DNA from: Fundidesulfovibrio agrisoli
GTDB lineage: Bacteria; Desulfobacterota; Desulfovibrionia; Desulfovibrionales; Desulfovibrionaceae
Direction of reading: 5' to 3'
DNA: 64,000 nucleotides
Assembly: GCF_022808715.1 (NCBI RefSeq)
Contig: NZ_JAKZKX010000009.1
Location: 1-64,000, forward strand
Under the pieces are notes generated by a model. That model saw only the letters and a program-made list of their open reading frames with translations. It was not told where the DNA came from and searched no databases. Shown here piece by piece: positions 20,961 to 29,870 of the stretch. Numbering within the stretch: position 1 is the first letter of the stretch; every line of letters starts with the position of its first letter. Made by a program: the position numbers and the translations under genes.

Positions 20961-22670
20961 TCATTTCTCGCGGGCGTAAGGCCAGGCCATGAGACCGCCC
21001 TCCATGACCACCACGTTGCGGTAGCCCTTGCCCTCCAGGATGCGCCGGGCCTCGTAGCCGCGCATGGAGACCTTGCAGAAGGCCACGATGCGGGCGTCCT
21101 TGTCCTTGGGCAGCTCGTCGAACCGGCTGCGGAGCTGCCCCAGGGGGATGAGCGTCTCCCCCCGGCCCAGGCGCATCTCCTCGAATTCCTTGGGGCCGCG
21201 CACGTCCAGCAGGAACTGCTCCCGGCCTTCGTCCATGGCGCGGCGCACCTCGATGCAGCTTTCGCCTTCGAACAGGCCCTTCATCTTGTTGTCCAGGATG
21301 TGCGCCGTGGCGATGAAATGGTCGATGGCCAGGGAGAACGGCGGGGCATAGGGCAGGTCCGCCATGCCGGCCTCCTCCACGGTCATGCCCGCCATGACGG
21401 CCACGGCCGCCTCGGCCACCTGGCGGTTCACCTCGCCGGCGCCCACGCACTGGAAGCCCAGGATCCTGCCGGTGCCCTTATCCGCGACCATCTTTGAAAC
21501 AAGAAGCTTGGCCCCCATGAAGCCGGGCTTGTCCGGGCTGGCGTTCACGGCGGTCACCACGTCGTAGCCCGCGTTCCTGGCCCGGCGCTCCGAAAGCCCG
21601 GTGGCGCCCGCCGCGAAGTCGAAAACCTTGCAGATGCCGCTGCCGATGGTGCCCGGGAAGGCGGCCCGGTCGCCCACGGCTGCGTTCTCGCCCGCCACGC
21701 GGCCTTCCAGGTTGGCCAGGTCGCCGTAGGGGGCCAGGGTCTTGGCCCCGGTGAGGCGGCAGGTAACTTCAACACAATCTCCGGCGGCGTAGATGTCCGG
21801 GTCGGAGGTGCGCATGTGCTCGTTGACGGCGATGCCGCCGAGCGAACCGATGGCCAGGCCCGCCGCGCGCGCCAGCTCCACGTTGGGGGCCACGCCCAGG
21901 GCCACCACGGCCAGATGGCAGGGCAGGCTGCGGCCGTCCTCCAGGCGCACCGCGCTCACCCGCCCGTTCGCGCCCTCGAAACCGGCCACGCCCATGCCGG
22001 TGATGACCTCGACCCCCTTGGCCCGGGCGTGGTTCTGAACCAGCAGGGAGAGGTCCGGGTCCAGGAAGCCGAGGATGTTGGGCAGCTTCTCCACCACGGT
22101 GACCTTCATGCCGCTGGCGGCCAGGGCCTCGCAGGTCTCCATGCCGATGAGCCCGCCGCCCGCCACCACCGCGGGCTTCCCGGCGGAGGCGGCGGCCACC
22201 GCGCGCAGGACGTCGGCGTCGGCCAAGGAATGGAGCGTGAATATCCCCTCCAGCCCTGCCCCGGGGAAGGGCGGAACGCGCGGCACGGAGCCGGTGCAGA
22301 GGATGAGCTTGTCGTATTCGAGGGTCGACCGCTTCCCGGCCGCGTCGCGGATGGTGACGGATTTGGCCTTGGGGTCCACGGCGGTGGCCTCGGTGTTCAC
22401 CAGGGCCTTGACGCCCTTGGCCCCGGCGAAAAACAGGGGATCGCGGACAACCCCGGCGGGCGTGCTCAGCAGTTGGTCACGGCTGGCCACCCCGCCCGAG
22501 ACGTAATAGGGGTAGCCGCAGGAGGCCATGGAAAGCTCCGGGGCCTTCTGGATCAGGACCACCTCGGCTTCCTGGTTGAGCCGCTTGGCCCTGGCTGCGG
22601 CTTTGGGGCCAGCCGCGGTGCCTCCCACCACGATGATGCGCTTCCTCGCCTTGTCGGCCTTCCATGTCAT
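20961..22670 (-). CDS. FAD-dependent disulfide reductase fused to rhodanese (CoADR-RHD-like)
   Basis: A 569-residue protein. FAD motif GGTAAGPKAAARAKRL at the N terminus, the NAD(P) motif VVAGGGLIGMETCEALA at about 165, and a single Cys in MASCGYPYYVSG at the place of the CoA-disulfide-reductase redox Cys. SDPDIYAAGDCVEV is the second FAD segment. The last 110 residues are a rhodanese domain with an active Cys in AFCKVSMRGYEA. Similar fusions reduce CoA persulfides or polysulfide; that activity is inferred. GGAG precedes the ATG. It is followed by the DUF134 gene in the same direction. Confidence 0.88.
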   Translation of the reverse strand: MTWKADKARKRIIVVGGTAAGPKAAARAKRLNQEAEVVLIQKAPELSMASCGYPYYVSGGVASRDQLLSTPAGVVRDPLFFAGAKGVKALVNTEATAVDPKAKSVTIRDAAGKRSTLEYDKLILCTGSVPRVPPFPGAGLEGIFTLHSLADADVLRAVAAASAGKPAVVAGGGLIGMETCEALAASGMKVTVVEKLPNILGFLDPDLSLLVQNHARAKGVEVITGMGVAGFEGANGRVSAVRLEDGRSLPCHLAVVALGVAPNVELARAAGLAIGSLGGIAVNEHMRTSDPDIYAAGDCVEVTCRLTGAKTLAPYGDLANLEGRVAGENAAVGDRAAFPGTIGSGICKVFDFAAGATGLSERRARNAGYDVVTAVNASPDKPGFMGAKLLVSKMVADKGTGRILGFQCVGAGEVNRQVAEAAVAVMAGMTVEEAGMADLPYAPPFSLAIDHFIATAHILDNKMKGLFEGESCIEVRRAMDEGREQFLLDVRGPKEFEEMRLGRGETLIPLGQLRSRFDELPKDKDARIVAFCKVSMRGYEARRILEGKGYRNVVVMEGGLMAWPYAREK

Positions 22671-22754
22671 ACGTGCTCCTGTCGCTTGTGGCCGCGCCCG
22701 GCTTGGCGCGGTTGATGGCTGTACCGAAATGTACCGTCGGGGCCGGATGCCCGG

Positions 22755-23456
22755 TTATTGGTCCCCCGGCCGGTTGGGCCCCCGGGCTTCGGGCACCTGC
22801 CCGGCCTTGAACCGTTCCACGGCCTGCCCCACGCTCATGCCTCCGAGCTCCAGGCCGATGGCGACCCCGGCCTCCTTGAGCGCTCGGAAGGCCTTGGCTC
22901 CCACCACGCCCGTGAGCAGCGCCCCCGCTCCGGCTTCGGCCACGCGCTCGGCGGTCTGGATGCCCGCCCCGTGCGCCATGGCCAGGGAGGGGCCGTTGTC
23001 CAGCCAGGTGGCGGCCATTGTGCCGAGCTCCACCAGCACGAACCCCGGCGCGCGCCCGAAGCGCGCCTCCACCAGGGCGTCCAGGCCCGGCCCGGCGGCG
23101 CTCACGGCCACAAGGCCCGGGTCCGGCCGTATTGCGGCTTCCGGGGTCGCGCCCGGCTCCTGCTCCACCACGGAGTATTCCCCGCCCTCGATGCGCAAGG
23201 CCAGGGCGTTCACCAGGGAGTTGGCCACGGCCCGGCGCGCCTGGGCCAGGATGCGCCCGAACGTATGCCGGGAGACGCCCATGAGCCGGGCCGCCTCGGA
23301 AGTGGTCAGGCTCTCCAGGTCGGCCAGCCTGAGGGCTTCCAGCCCCTCCACCGTGAGGCGGGCCTCCCCGAGCTCGGCCAGGGGCACCCCGCTGGGCTTG
23401 AAATAGGCGGCCTTCGGTGTTGCGGACACCTTCCGGCTGAGTCTTGGGCGGGGCAT
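22755..23456 (-). CDS. DUF134 helix-turn-helix / NifX-type regulator
   Basis: A 233-residue fusion. The N-terminal DUF134 domain has a sigma-like helix-turn-helix (TTSEAARLMGVSRHTFGRIL). The C-terminal 110 residues match the dinitrogenase Fe-Mo cofactor-binding fold (NifX/NafY/orange-protein type: ALLTGVVGAKAFRALKEAGV). Such proteins in sulfate reducers sense Mo/Fe clusters. A 14-bp palindrome lies 15-29 bp before the start, a likely autoregulatory site. It sits upstream of the CoADR-rhodanese gene and may co-transcribe with it (84-bp gap). Confidence 0.88.
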   Translation of the reverse strand: MPRPRLSRKVSATPKAAYFKPSGVPLAELGEARLTVEGLEALRLADLESLTTSEAARLMGVSRHTFGRILAQARRAVANSLVNALALRIEGGEYSVVEQEPGATPEAAIRPDPGLVAVSAAGPGLDALVEARFGRAPGFVLVELGTMAATWLDNGPSLAMAHGAGIQTAERVAEAGAGALLTGVVGAKAFRALKEAGVAIGLELGGMSVGQAVERFKAGQVPEARGPNRPGDQ

Positions 23457-23471
23457 CGGGGCTCCTTGTTT

Positions 23472-23485
23472 TGCTCAATTGAGCA
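23472..23485. promoter_or_regulatory. perfect palindrome TGCTCAATTGAGCA
   Basis: A 14-bp perfect palindrome directly upstream of the DUF134 gene. Its position over the likely promoter/leader of that gene fits an operator. Confidence 0.6.
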
Positions 23486-23719
23486 CTACGATTGCGGAGC
23501 GCGGAAGTCAACGAAAGTCGGAATCACGGACGGGATTTCAGGATGGGGGAGTCTGGGCGGGCAGGGCGACGCCGCCAAAGGACGCACGGGTTTCGCGCCG
23601 TCCCCGGTCATCATGGGCGTGCGGCAAAAGTCAGGCTCCCGTTGTTCTCCGGGGGCTTTCCGGTTTCCGCACCCCTGACAGGGGCTTCGCCGACAGACCC
23701 AAGCGGCTGCGGGGTGCCG

Positions 23720-24575
23720 TCAGAAGCTGACGCTCGCGCCGACCTCGCAGCCGTAGCCCACGGTCTGGGGGTTGAAGGAGGTGGCCGAACCGGAGACGCG
23801 AAGCATCAGGCTGTCGTTGACCTTGAAGGACGTGCCAAGCGTTGCGGAGGCCCAGTCCAGCGCCGCCGGGGCCGCCTGCATGGAATAGGGCGGGGCCGCC
23901 GCCGAGGTGAGCGCGGCCTGGACCTGCCTGCTCTTGGTGTCGGCCAGTTCGTGGTTCCACTTGGCCTCGGCGAAGGGTCGCCAGCGGCCCAGCTCCGCCG
24001 ATGCGCGCCAGCCGAGCTGGAGCAAGGCCGAATCCCGCACCTGCTCGCCGAAGGCCAGGGCTGTGACGCCGCTGTCGCCGGATTCCGTGAAGTGGTTGAT
24101 GCGTATGCGCTGCAGCACCATGCCCGCCACCGGGCCGGTGGCCAGCGGGCCGAGCCTGATATCGCCGCCCGCGCGCAGGGCAAGGCCGAGGGAATCGCCG
24201 CCCGGTGTGGCGGTGTTCTGGTCCGTGTAGAGGCCCAGGGGAACCTGTCGTGTGGTTTTGCCCTGGTACAGCCCGTAGGAGCCGATCACGTCGCCCCAGA
24301 CCGGTCCGGCTTGGTACGCCCCGTACAGGCTGAAGACCTGCTCGTTGCGGTCGAACCGCCCGCCGCCCATGGAGAACCGCTGAGCCTGGGTCCCGGCTGT
24401 GAAGGCCGCGCCCAGGACGAGCCCGCAGCCCATGCGGTAGTCCGCGCCCACGGAGCCCGTGAAGGGCGTGCCGCTGACGCCGGCCAGGCCCGAGAAGCTC
24501 TGCATGGTCTGGGTCCCCACCCCGCCGCCGATCCAGACGTTCACCCCGTTCTGCCCGCGCTGCTGGCCCTGTAAC
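23720..24575 (-). pseudogene. autotransporter beta-domain, 5' part lost
   Basis: About 285 codons remain, ending in the aromatic-terminal signature of an outer-membrane beta barrel (CEVGASVSF). The strands (FTGSVGADYRMGCGLVLGAAF and ADTKSRQVQAALTSA) fit the autotransporter barrel. The frame runs into an IS3-type end at 24576, and no matching passenger region lies beyond the IS, so the 5' part has been lost. A non-IS start is not visible. Not functional unless a fusion is expressed. Confidence 0.78.
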
Positions 24576-24638
24576 CCTCCCCTAGAATAGGACCAGCCAA
24601 AAGTTGAGATTTCTAGCAAAGCAGCCCCGGAGGGAACG

Positions 24639-24851
24639 ATGCGGAAATCTCGGTTTTCAGAAAGCCAGATCGTCAAGATGCTCAAAGAGGCCGAAGCTGG
24701 TCGCCCAGTCTCGGACATTTGCCGTGAGAACGGCGTTAGCTCGACGACATTCTACAAGTGGAAGACCAAGTTCGGCGGCATGGAGGCGTCTGACGTGCGC
24801 CGTTTGAAGGAGCTTGAGGCCGAGCATAGTCGCCTGAAGCAGATGTACGCC
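24639..24851 (+). pseudogene. IS3-family orfA fragment
   Basis: The 71 codons begin MRKSRFSESQIVKMLKE with the helix-turn-helix of IS3 orfA (GRPVSDICRENGVSSTTFYKW) and reach the leucine-zipper start (LKELEAEHSRLKQMY). The frame is cut at the end of the second element, which begins TGACC at 24852. The usual length is about 90 codons. Confidence 0.85.
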
Positions 24852-24856
24852 TGACC

Positions 24857-25489
24857 TTACCCCTCCGGGTATACCGCGCTTAAGTTCGGACTCTGGTTGT
24901 TTAGGTTTTCCCCTGTCGCGGCTTTTCTGTATTCATCCGGGCTCATTCCGCCAAGAGAACCATGGGGGCGCAGGGTATTGTAGTCCTGCCGCCACTCCTC
25001 GATGACCCTCTTAGCCTCCGCGAGATTCGTGAACAGGTTTGCATCCAGGCATTCGTCCCGAAATCGCCCGTTGAAGCTTTCGATGAAGCAGTTGTCCGTC
25101 GGCTTGCCCGGGCGGATGAACTCCAGGCGTACGCCATGTTCGTGCGCCCACCGATCCAGCGCCTTGCTCGTGAACTCCGGCCCGTTATCCACCCGGATGA
25201 CCTGAGGACACTGCCCTTGAAGGCGCAGTGCGTCCAACCGCCTGGCGACACGTTCCCCGGTGATGGAACGATCCGTCTCCAGGCAGGGGCTTCGTCGGTC
25301 CCACAGGTCCATCACGGTGAGAATCCGCATACGCCGCCCGTCGGCCAAGCTGTCGCTCACAAAATCCATGGCCCAATGCTGGTTTGCTTCAGTCGGACCT
25401 GGCCTCACGAGACGCAGGTGACTCGGACGTTTTCTGCGTCGCCTTTGACGCAACGACAGCCCTTCCTGGCGATAGACGCGCTCAACGTG
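24857..25489 (-). pseudogene. IS3-family orfB 3' part of a second element
   Basis: Coding starts within the gene (HHVERVYRQEGLSLRQRRRR) and carries the DDE core: MDFVSDSLADGR, IRVDNGPEFTS and the final Glu in FIESFNGRFRDECLD. It ends 5 bp from the element end at 24852. The 5' third and its orfA are missing, so it is a remnant. Related to but distinct from the host element. Confidence 0.85.
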
Positions 25490-25492
25490 GTG

Positions 25493-25740
25493 TGGTGTTG
25501 GAATTCATCCAGCCCGGCAAGCCAACGCAGAACTCGTACATCGAAAGGTTCAACCGGACCTTTCGCCACGAGGTGCTGGATTTCTATGTGTTCAGCAGAC
25601 CGAGCGAAGTCAGGGAAATCGTGGAAGTCTGGCTGAAGCAATACAATGAGCAGAGGCCCCATGAGTCGCTCGGAGATCTCACCCCCTCCGAGTACCTCGC
25701 CATCAACTCGCCCGAGGTCTCAACTTTCGACTGGCACTAA
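25493..25740 (+). pseudogene. IS3-family orfB 3' end of the host element
   Basis: About 82 codons starting VLEFIQPGKPTQNSYIERFN with the terminal Glu of the DDE triad, and ending near the right inverted repeat with ESLGDLTPSEYLA. The first two thirds of orfB are gone, replaced by the minus-strand piece. Confidence 0.83.
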
Positions 25741-25750
25741 CGATGGGAGG

Positions 25751-26154
25751 TTTACACGATCGCTTAACCGGTTCCGACAACATGCTGTTGAGCGACAGGT
25801 TCGACGAAAAAGCGAAGGCTGCTGGCCGGTGATGACGAAGCGGCTCCGTGGATTACCTTCGTCGTTTTTTGCTTTTGGGCTGAGCTCCAACAGCAATACC
25901 TTTCACCACGCCTTGCGATTTCACCGCAGATGAATATCACATTTAACTACGACAACTCCAATTCTACCATAGAGCGGTAGCATACCATTGCCGAGATTCA
26001 TGCTGGACAAAGCCAAATTATTATAATATAATTTTAATTGTTAGCTTTGCAAATCTGGAGCCATGCGCTCAGTTCTGCATACCGACATGTTGCATGTTAT
26101 TGTTCGGTTTCAGGGTGGCAACCCACCGAAAGGATGAACCAAACGAGGTGGACC
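25751..26154. other. non-coding stretch before the NHL protein
   Basis: No gene is supported. The first 120 bp contain the terminator listed separately; the remaining 285 bp are AT-rich and probably hold the promoter of the NHL gene, which I cannot place. Confidence 0.45.
25834..25870 (+). terminator. rho-independent terminator
   Basis: Stem GACGAAG/CTTCGTC with a 16-nt loop and a run of six T. No intact gene precedes it; it may belong to a gene lost with the IS rearrangement. Confidence 0.6.
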
Positions 26155-28485
26155 ATGCAAAGGAGCGGCTTCTCGCGCGTCGGCTTGTTTCTTCTTGCTT
26201 TCCTGGCCTTGACTTTACCCGTCAGGGGCGAAACCACCCTGCAGTTCAGCCAGTTAGCCCCCAAGAATAGCGGCGATTTCACGTACGTATCTCTTACTCC
26301 CCAGAATACGGCAAATGACGGACAAGGCAACGTCTACGTATCGGACACTAATAACAGCCGCATCGTGAAGCTGTCTCCATCTGGCGTCGTCCTGGCCACT
26401 TGGGGCAGCCAGGGTTCCGGCAGCGGGCAATTTAATTTCCCTTCGGGAGTGTTTGTGGACGCCTCAGGCTACGTCTACGTGGCGGATTCGGGCAACAATC
26501 GTATCGTGAAGCTCTCTCCGTCCGGCGTCGTCCTGGCCACGTGGGGAAGTTTCGGTTCCGGCGGTGGGAATTTTAATGCCCCCCAGGGCGTGTCCGTAGA
26601 TGCCTCGGGCTACGTCTACGTGGCGGATTCAGCCAACCATCGCATTGTGAAGTTGTCTCAATCCGGTGTTTTCCAGTCCATTTGGGGCAGCCAGGGTTCC
26701 GGCAGCGGGCAATTTCATTTCCCCCAGGGTGTGTCCGTGGACGTCTCAGGTAACTGCTACGTGGCAGATACGTATAACAACCGCATCGTGAAGCTGTCTC
26801 CATCCGGCGTCGTCCTGGCCACTTGGGGACAGGATTCCAGCAGTGGGCAATTTTATTTCCCTTTTGGAGTGGTTGTGGACGCCTCGGGCTACGTCTACGT
26901 GGCGGATTCGGGCAACAGTCGTATCGTGAAACTATCTCCGTCCGGCGTCGTCCTGGCCACTTGGGGAAGTTACGGTTCCAGCAATGGACAGTTCTATGGC
27001 CCCCGTGGAGTGTCAGTGGACCCTTCGGGCAACCTCTACGTCGCTGATTCAGGCAATTTCCGCATGGTGAAACTGTCCTCAGCCGGAGTTTTTTTAAACG
27101 TCTGGGGCAGCCAGTTACATCTCCCCCGGGGGCTAGCCTTGGACGCTTCTAGCAACGTCTACTTAGCGGATACTAATTACAATCGTATCATTAAGCTCTC
27201 ACCGTCCGGCGTCGTCCTGGACGCATGGGGAAGTTACGGTTCCGGCAGCGGGCAATTTTATTCCCCTTCGGGAGTGTTTGTGGACGTCTCAGGCTACGTC
27301 TACGTGGCGGATTCGGGCAACAATCGTATCGTGAAGCTGTCTCCGTCCGGCGTCGTCCTGGCCACGTGGGGAAGTTACGATTCCAGTGAGCAATTCAATT
27401 ACCCTTCAGGAGTGGTTGTGGACGCCTCGGGCTACGTCTACGTGGCAGATACGTATAACCACCGCATCGTGAAGCTGTCTCCATCCGGCGTCGTCCTGGC
27501 CAAATGGGATTATCTATCATTTCATTTCCCTTCGGGAGTGTTTGTGGACGCCTCAGGCTACGTCTACGTGGCGGATTCGGGCAACAATCGTATCGTGAAG
27601 CTCTCTCCGTCCGGCGGTTACATGGACACTTGGGATAGCCTGAGTTCCAGAATTGGGCGGTTCAACGGCCCTTCAGGTGTGTCCGTAGACGCGTCAGGTA
27701 GTGTTTATGTTGTGGACACAGGCAACCATCGTATCGTGAAGCTGTCTCCGTCCGGCGTCGTTCTTGCCGCCTGGGGCACCCAGGGTTCAGGCAGCGGGCA
27801 ATTTAATTATCCCTATGGTATGTCCTTAGACGCATCGGGAAACGTCTACGTGGCGGATACGAATAACAACCGTATCCAGGTTGGAACGGCCATGACCGTT
27901 GCCGCCTCACTCACCTGTCAACCTGCTTCACCCACTAACCAGACAAACTATTCCCTGACGGTGGACAGCACGAATATCACTTGGTATAGATATAGGCTGG
28001 ATGGAAGCTCCTGGAGTAGCGCTGCGGGCATAAACACTCCCATCATTTTCACCGTCCAGGGAGGATCCCACACGCTTGATATCGTAGGGTGTGATCAGTG
28101 GTATATATGGCAATCCTATTCCACCCCCACCACATACACCTGGTTTGTGGACCCCAACATGCCCACGATCCCGGAGGCGGGTAACCCAAACAAGGTGACA
28201 AACAAGCGCCCGACCCTGACCTGGACAACTGCGGGAGACTTCACTGCCTACCTTGTGGAGGTTGCGGACAACTCAGACTTCAACCAGCCGCTCGTGCAAG
28301 TGAGCGTCAACGGGCAGACCAAGTACCAATTGGCCGCGAATGAAGCCCTCAACAAGTACGGCAAATGGTATTGGCGCGTGCGCAGCAAAGATCAAGCCGG
28401 GAACGTAAGCACTTGGGCTTCGACATCGTTTACCTATGCAAGGCCCTTATTCCTGCCACTGACGATCTTGCTCTCGGCCCCCTGA
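26155..28485 (+). CDS. secreted NHL-repeat (beta-propeller) protein
   Basis: A 776-residue exported protein: signal peptide (SRVGLFLLAFLALTLPVRG), then about 12 NHL-type repeats of 41-48 residues (consensus VYVADSGNNRIVKLSPSGVV), enough for two six-bladed propellers. Then come an Ig-like stretch (SLTCQPASPTNQTNYSLTVD) and a fibronectin-like domain (RPTLTWTTAGDFTAYLVEV). Repeats are nearly identical in DNA, a sign of recent duplication. The ATG preceded by GAGGTGG was chosen. Likely extracellular or periplasmic binding; ligand unknown. Confidence 0.9.
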   Translation: MQRSGFSRVGLFLLAFLALTLPVRGETTLQFSQLAPKNSGDFTYVSLTPQNTANDGQGNVYVSDTNNSRIVKLSPSGVVLATWGSQGSGSGQFNFPSGVFVDASGYVYVADSGNNRIVKLSPSGVVLATWGSFGSGGGNFNAPQGVSVDASGYVYVADSANHRIVKLSQSGVFQSIWGSQGSGSGQFHFPQGVSVDVSGNCYVADTYNNRIVKLSPSGVVLATWGQDSSSGQFYFPFGVVVDASGYVYVADSGNSRIVKLSPSGVVLATWGSYGSSNGQFYGPRGVSVDPSGNLYVADSGNFRMVKLSSAGVFLNVWGSQLHLPRGLALDASSNVYLADTNYNRIIKLSPSGVVLDAWGSYGSGSGQFYSPSGVFVDVSGYVYVADSGNNRIVKLSPSGVVLATWGSYDSSEQFNYPSGVVVDASGYVYVADTYNHRIVKLSPSGVVLAKWDYLSFHFPSGVFVDASGYVYVADSGNNRIVKLSPSGGYMDTWDSLSSRIGRFNGPSGVSVDASGSVYVVDTGNHRIVKLSPSGVVLAAWGTQGSGSGQFNYPYGMSLDASGNVYVADTNNNRIQVGTAMTVAASLTCQPASPTNQTNYSLTVDSTNITWYRYRLDGSSWSSAAGINTPIIFTVQGGSHTLDIVGCDQWYIWQSYSTPTTYTWFVDPNMPTIPEAGNPNKVTNKRPTLTWTTAGDFTAYLVEVADNSDFNQPLVQVSVNGQTKYQLAANEALNKYGKWYWRVRSKDQAGNVSTWASTSFTYARPLFLPLTILLSAP

Positions 28486-28830
28486 ACAGGAAGACATAGC
28501 GAAAAATTCAAGTGGGCCAGAACCCAAGTCCAATTTTTGAATTTCCTGCGCCACACCGGTTTCCTCCAGCCTGTCAACTTCGTCCCGCAAACACACAAAG
28601 GTTGGCCATCCCCCCTTAAAAACATTCCTACATAACAGGGCCGCTCTGACATTTTTCCCTTGTGTTGGGAGGTAATTGTGGGAGGTCATTTGCTGCGCTT
28701 AGAAGGGCAGACGCAAGCAGAAGTCTGCCAAGTGATCTGAAGGCGTATAGGCATAATTCGAAAGCGAAGAGCGACGAAGGTAGAGCAACTATTCTCGACA
28801 AACCGTTTCCGTAACCGTTTCCGCAAAGAA
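28486..28830. other. non-coding stretch between the NHL gene and the island
   Basis: No gene is supported; short frames on the minus strand lack ribosome sites. The sequence is the chromosomal side of the island's left junction. Confidence 0.45.
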
Positions 28831-28861
28831 AAACGGGTTAGGATTTTCATCCTAACCCGTT
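28831..28861 (-). terminator. duplicated tRNA-Glu terminator at attL
   Basis: Stem ACGGGTTAGG/CCTAACCCGT, followed on the minus strand by TTTTTC. It is a diverged copy of the terminator at 63102-63134 that ends tRNA-Glu, and marks the original chromosomal terminator now separated by the island. Confidence 0.8.
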
Positions 28862-28868
28862 GATTTCT

Positions 28869-28913
28869 TTGGCGTCCCCAAGGGGATTTGAACCCCTGTT
28901 AACGGCGTGAGAG
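28869..28913 (-). other. attL: 3' fragment of tRNA-Glu
   Basis: 45 bp identical except one base to 63142-63186, the 3' end of tRNA-Glu(CTC) including CCA, acceptor arm, T arm and part of the anticodon stem. The 5' half of the tRNA is absent here, so it is the left junction of an integrated element. Confidence 0.92.
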
Positions 28914-29203
28914 TGGCCGAGCCGACTCAAACACTTACTCAAACACCTTCAAATACTTTGATTTTTGAATGAGCGCCACGAGCAAGAGAGGGGCTGTGGT
29001 CGCCCCAGGGTGTGGACCGCGTGTGGACTTCTCACAGGGGAGGAGTGGCCGAGTACGGACACGAGAAATCAATGACGTCGCTTATACGATGAAATTATTG
29101 ACAATAATAGATTGATCTTCACCGACGAACTAATCTCAAATGGTTCTGATTTCTCGATGAAGGCAAACCATTTGGTTTTGGCTCAATGATCCAGCTGAAC
29201 CGC
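28885..29203. repeat. att-linked 319-bp module, copy 1
   Basis: Same length as copy 2 at 33881-34199 and similar throughout. It holds repeats CAAACAC near 28927-28947, GTGTGGAC twice (29010-29028), a palindrome ATTATTG-A-CAATAAT (29094-29108) and AAACCA-TT-TGGTTT (29165-29178). The GTGTGGAC repeats also occur at the right end (63079-63096) and may be integrase arm sites. Confidence 0.8.
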
Positions 29204-29458
29204 CTGACGAAGTGGAAGAAGGCCAAGGAGCGCTCGAGGTAATCAACCCTAAGGAGGGAGGAACTGCTGAAGATTCGCCCTGAGGCTGAACCTCACATCC
29301 AGTTCACTCCCTGCCTTGCTTACCTTGCCACCTCGGAGTCGGGACAGGCCCGACTGATCTGCTGGACCCGAAGTGGTTGAGCGTGATTTGGGAGAGCCAG
29401 TTGGCAGGGTGCTTGCTCCACCGACCAACAAGTAGCGCACCATACCGACTCGGAAAGA

Positions 29459-29839
29459 CTACCGTTTCTCCTCAAATACAGAAGCTGCTGTTTTAACTGC
29501 TTCAAGTGCAGCAGGAAAACCTGCGTAAACAGCCATCTGAAGAATTATCTCCAAAATTTCCTCTCGGGTACAGCCAACGTTCAGGGCTCCCTGGATGTGT
29601 TCCTTTAACTCCGCTTGAGCATAGCCTATGACGGTAAGGGCAGCCACAGTGAGCATCTCTCTAGTCTTTAAATCAAGACCAGGGCGCGGATAGATGTCTG
29701 CAAACGGAAACTCGACGAGACAGCGTGCAAGGTCAGGACTCGTTGCAGCAAGGCCTTTAAGCGCAGATTCAATCCCCGTTCCGAAGATTGATCGCATAGT
29801 CTCCAGCCCACGATCGTATCGGGAGTCGTCCTGGGACAT
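29459..29839 (-). CDS. carboxymuconolactone decarboxylase family protein
   Basis: A 126-residue AhpD/CMD-fold protein. The helical core has CTREEILEIILQMAVYAGFPAALEAVK and FPFADIYPRPGLDLKTREMLTVAAL, both family signatures; the CxxC of AhpD is absent, so it is not a peroxidase-type member. GGAG lies 6 nt before the second of two adjacent ATGs, which I chose. Last gene of the left-element cluster; a ring or lactone degradation role is inferred. Confidence 0.88.
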   Translation of the reverse strand: MSQDDSRYDRGLETMRSIFGTGIESALKGLAATSPDLARCLVEFPFADIYPRPGLDLKTREMLTVAALTVIGYAQAELKEHIQGALNVGCTREEILEIILQMAVYAGFPAALEAVKTAASVFEEKR

Positions 29840-29870
29840 CATTGTCTCCGTTCTTATAGTCAATGTTTTG

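Larger units (their letters stand above)
24576..25750 (+). mobile_element. IS3-family element (degenerate, interrupted)
   Basis: The left end CCTCCC..TAG..CCAG..AAAGTTGAG and the right end (CTCAACTTTC..CTGG..GGGAGG) are inverted copies. Inside are a 5' orfA part and the 3' end of orfB on the plus strand, with a piece of a different IS3-family element on the minus strand between them. No clean target duplication is seen, so the insertion was followed by deletion or rearrangement. Confidence 0.82.

Noticed and set aside
28486..28690. Short minus-strand frames after the NHL gene
   Set aside because: No ribosome sites, no recognisable sequence; they run through the terminal part of the NHL gene.
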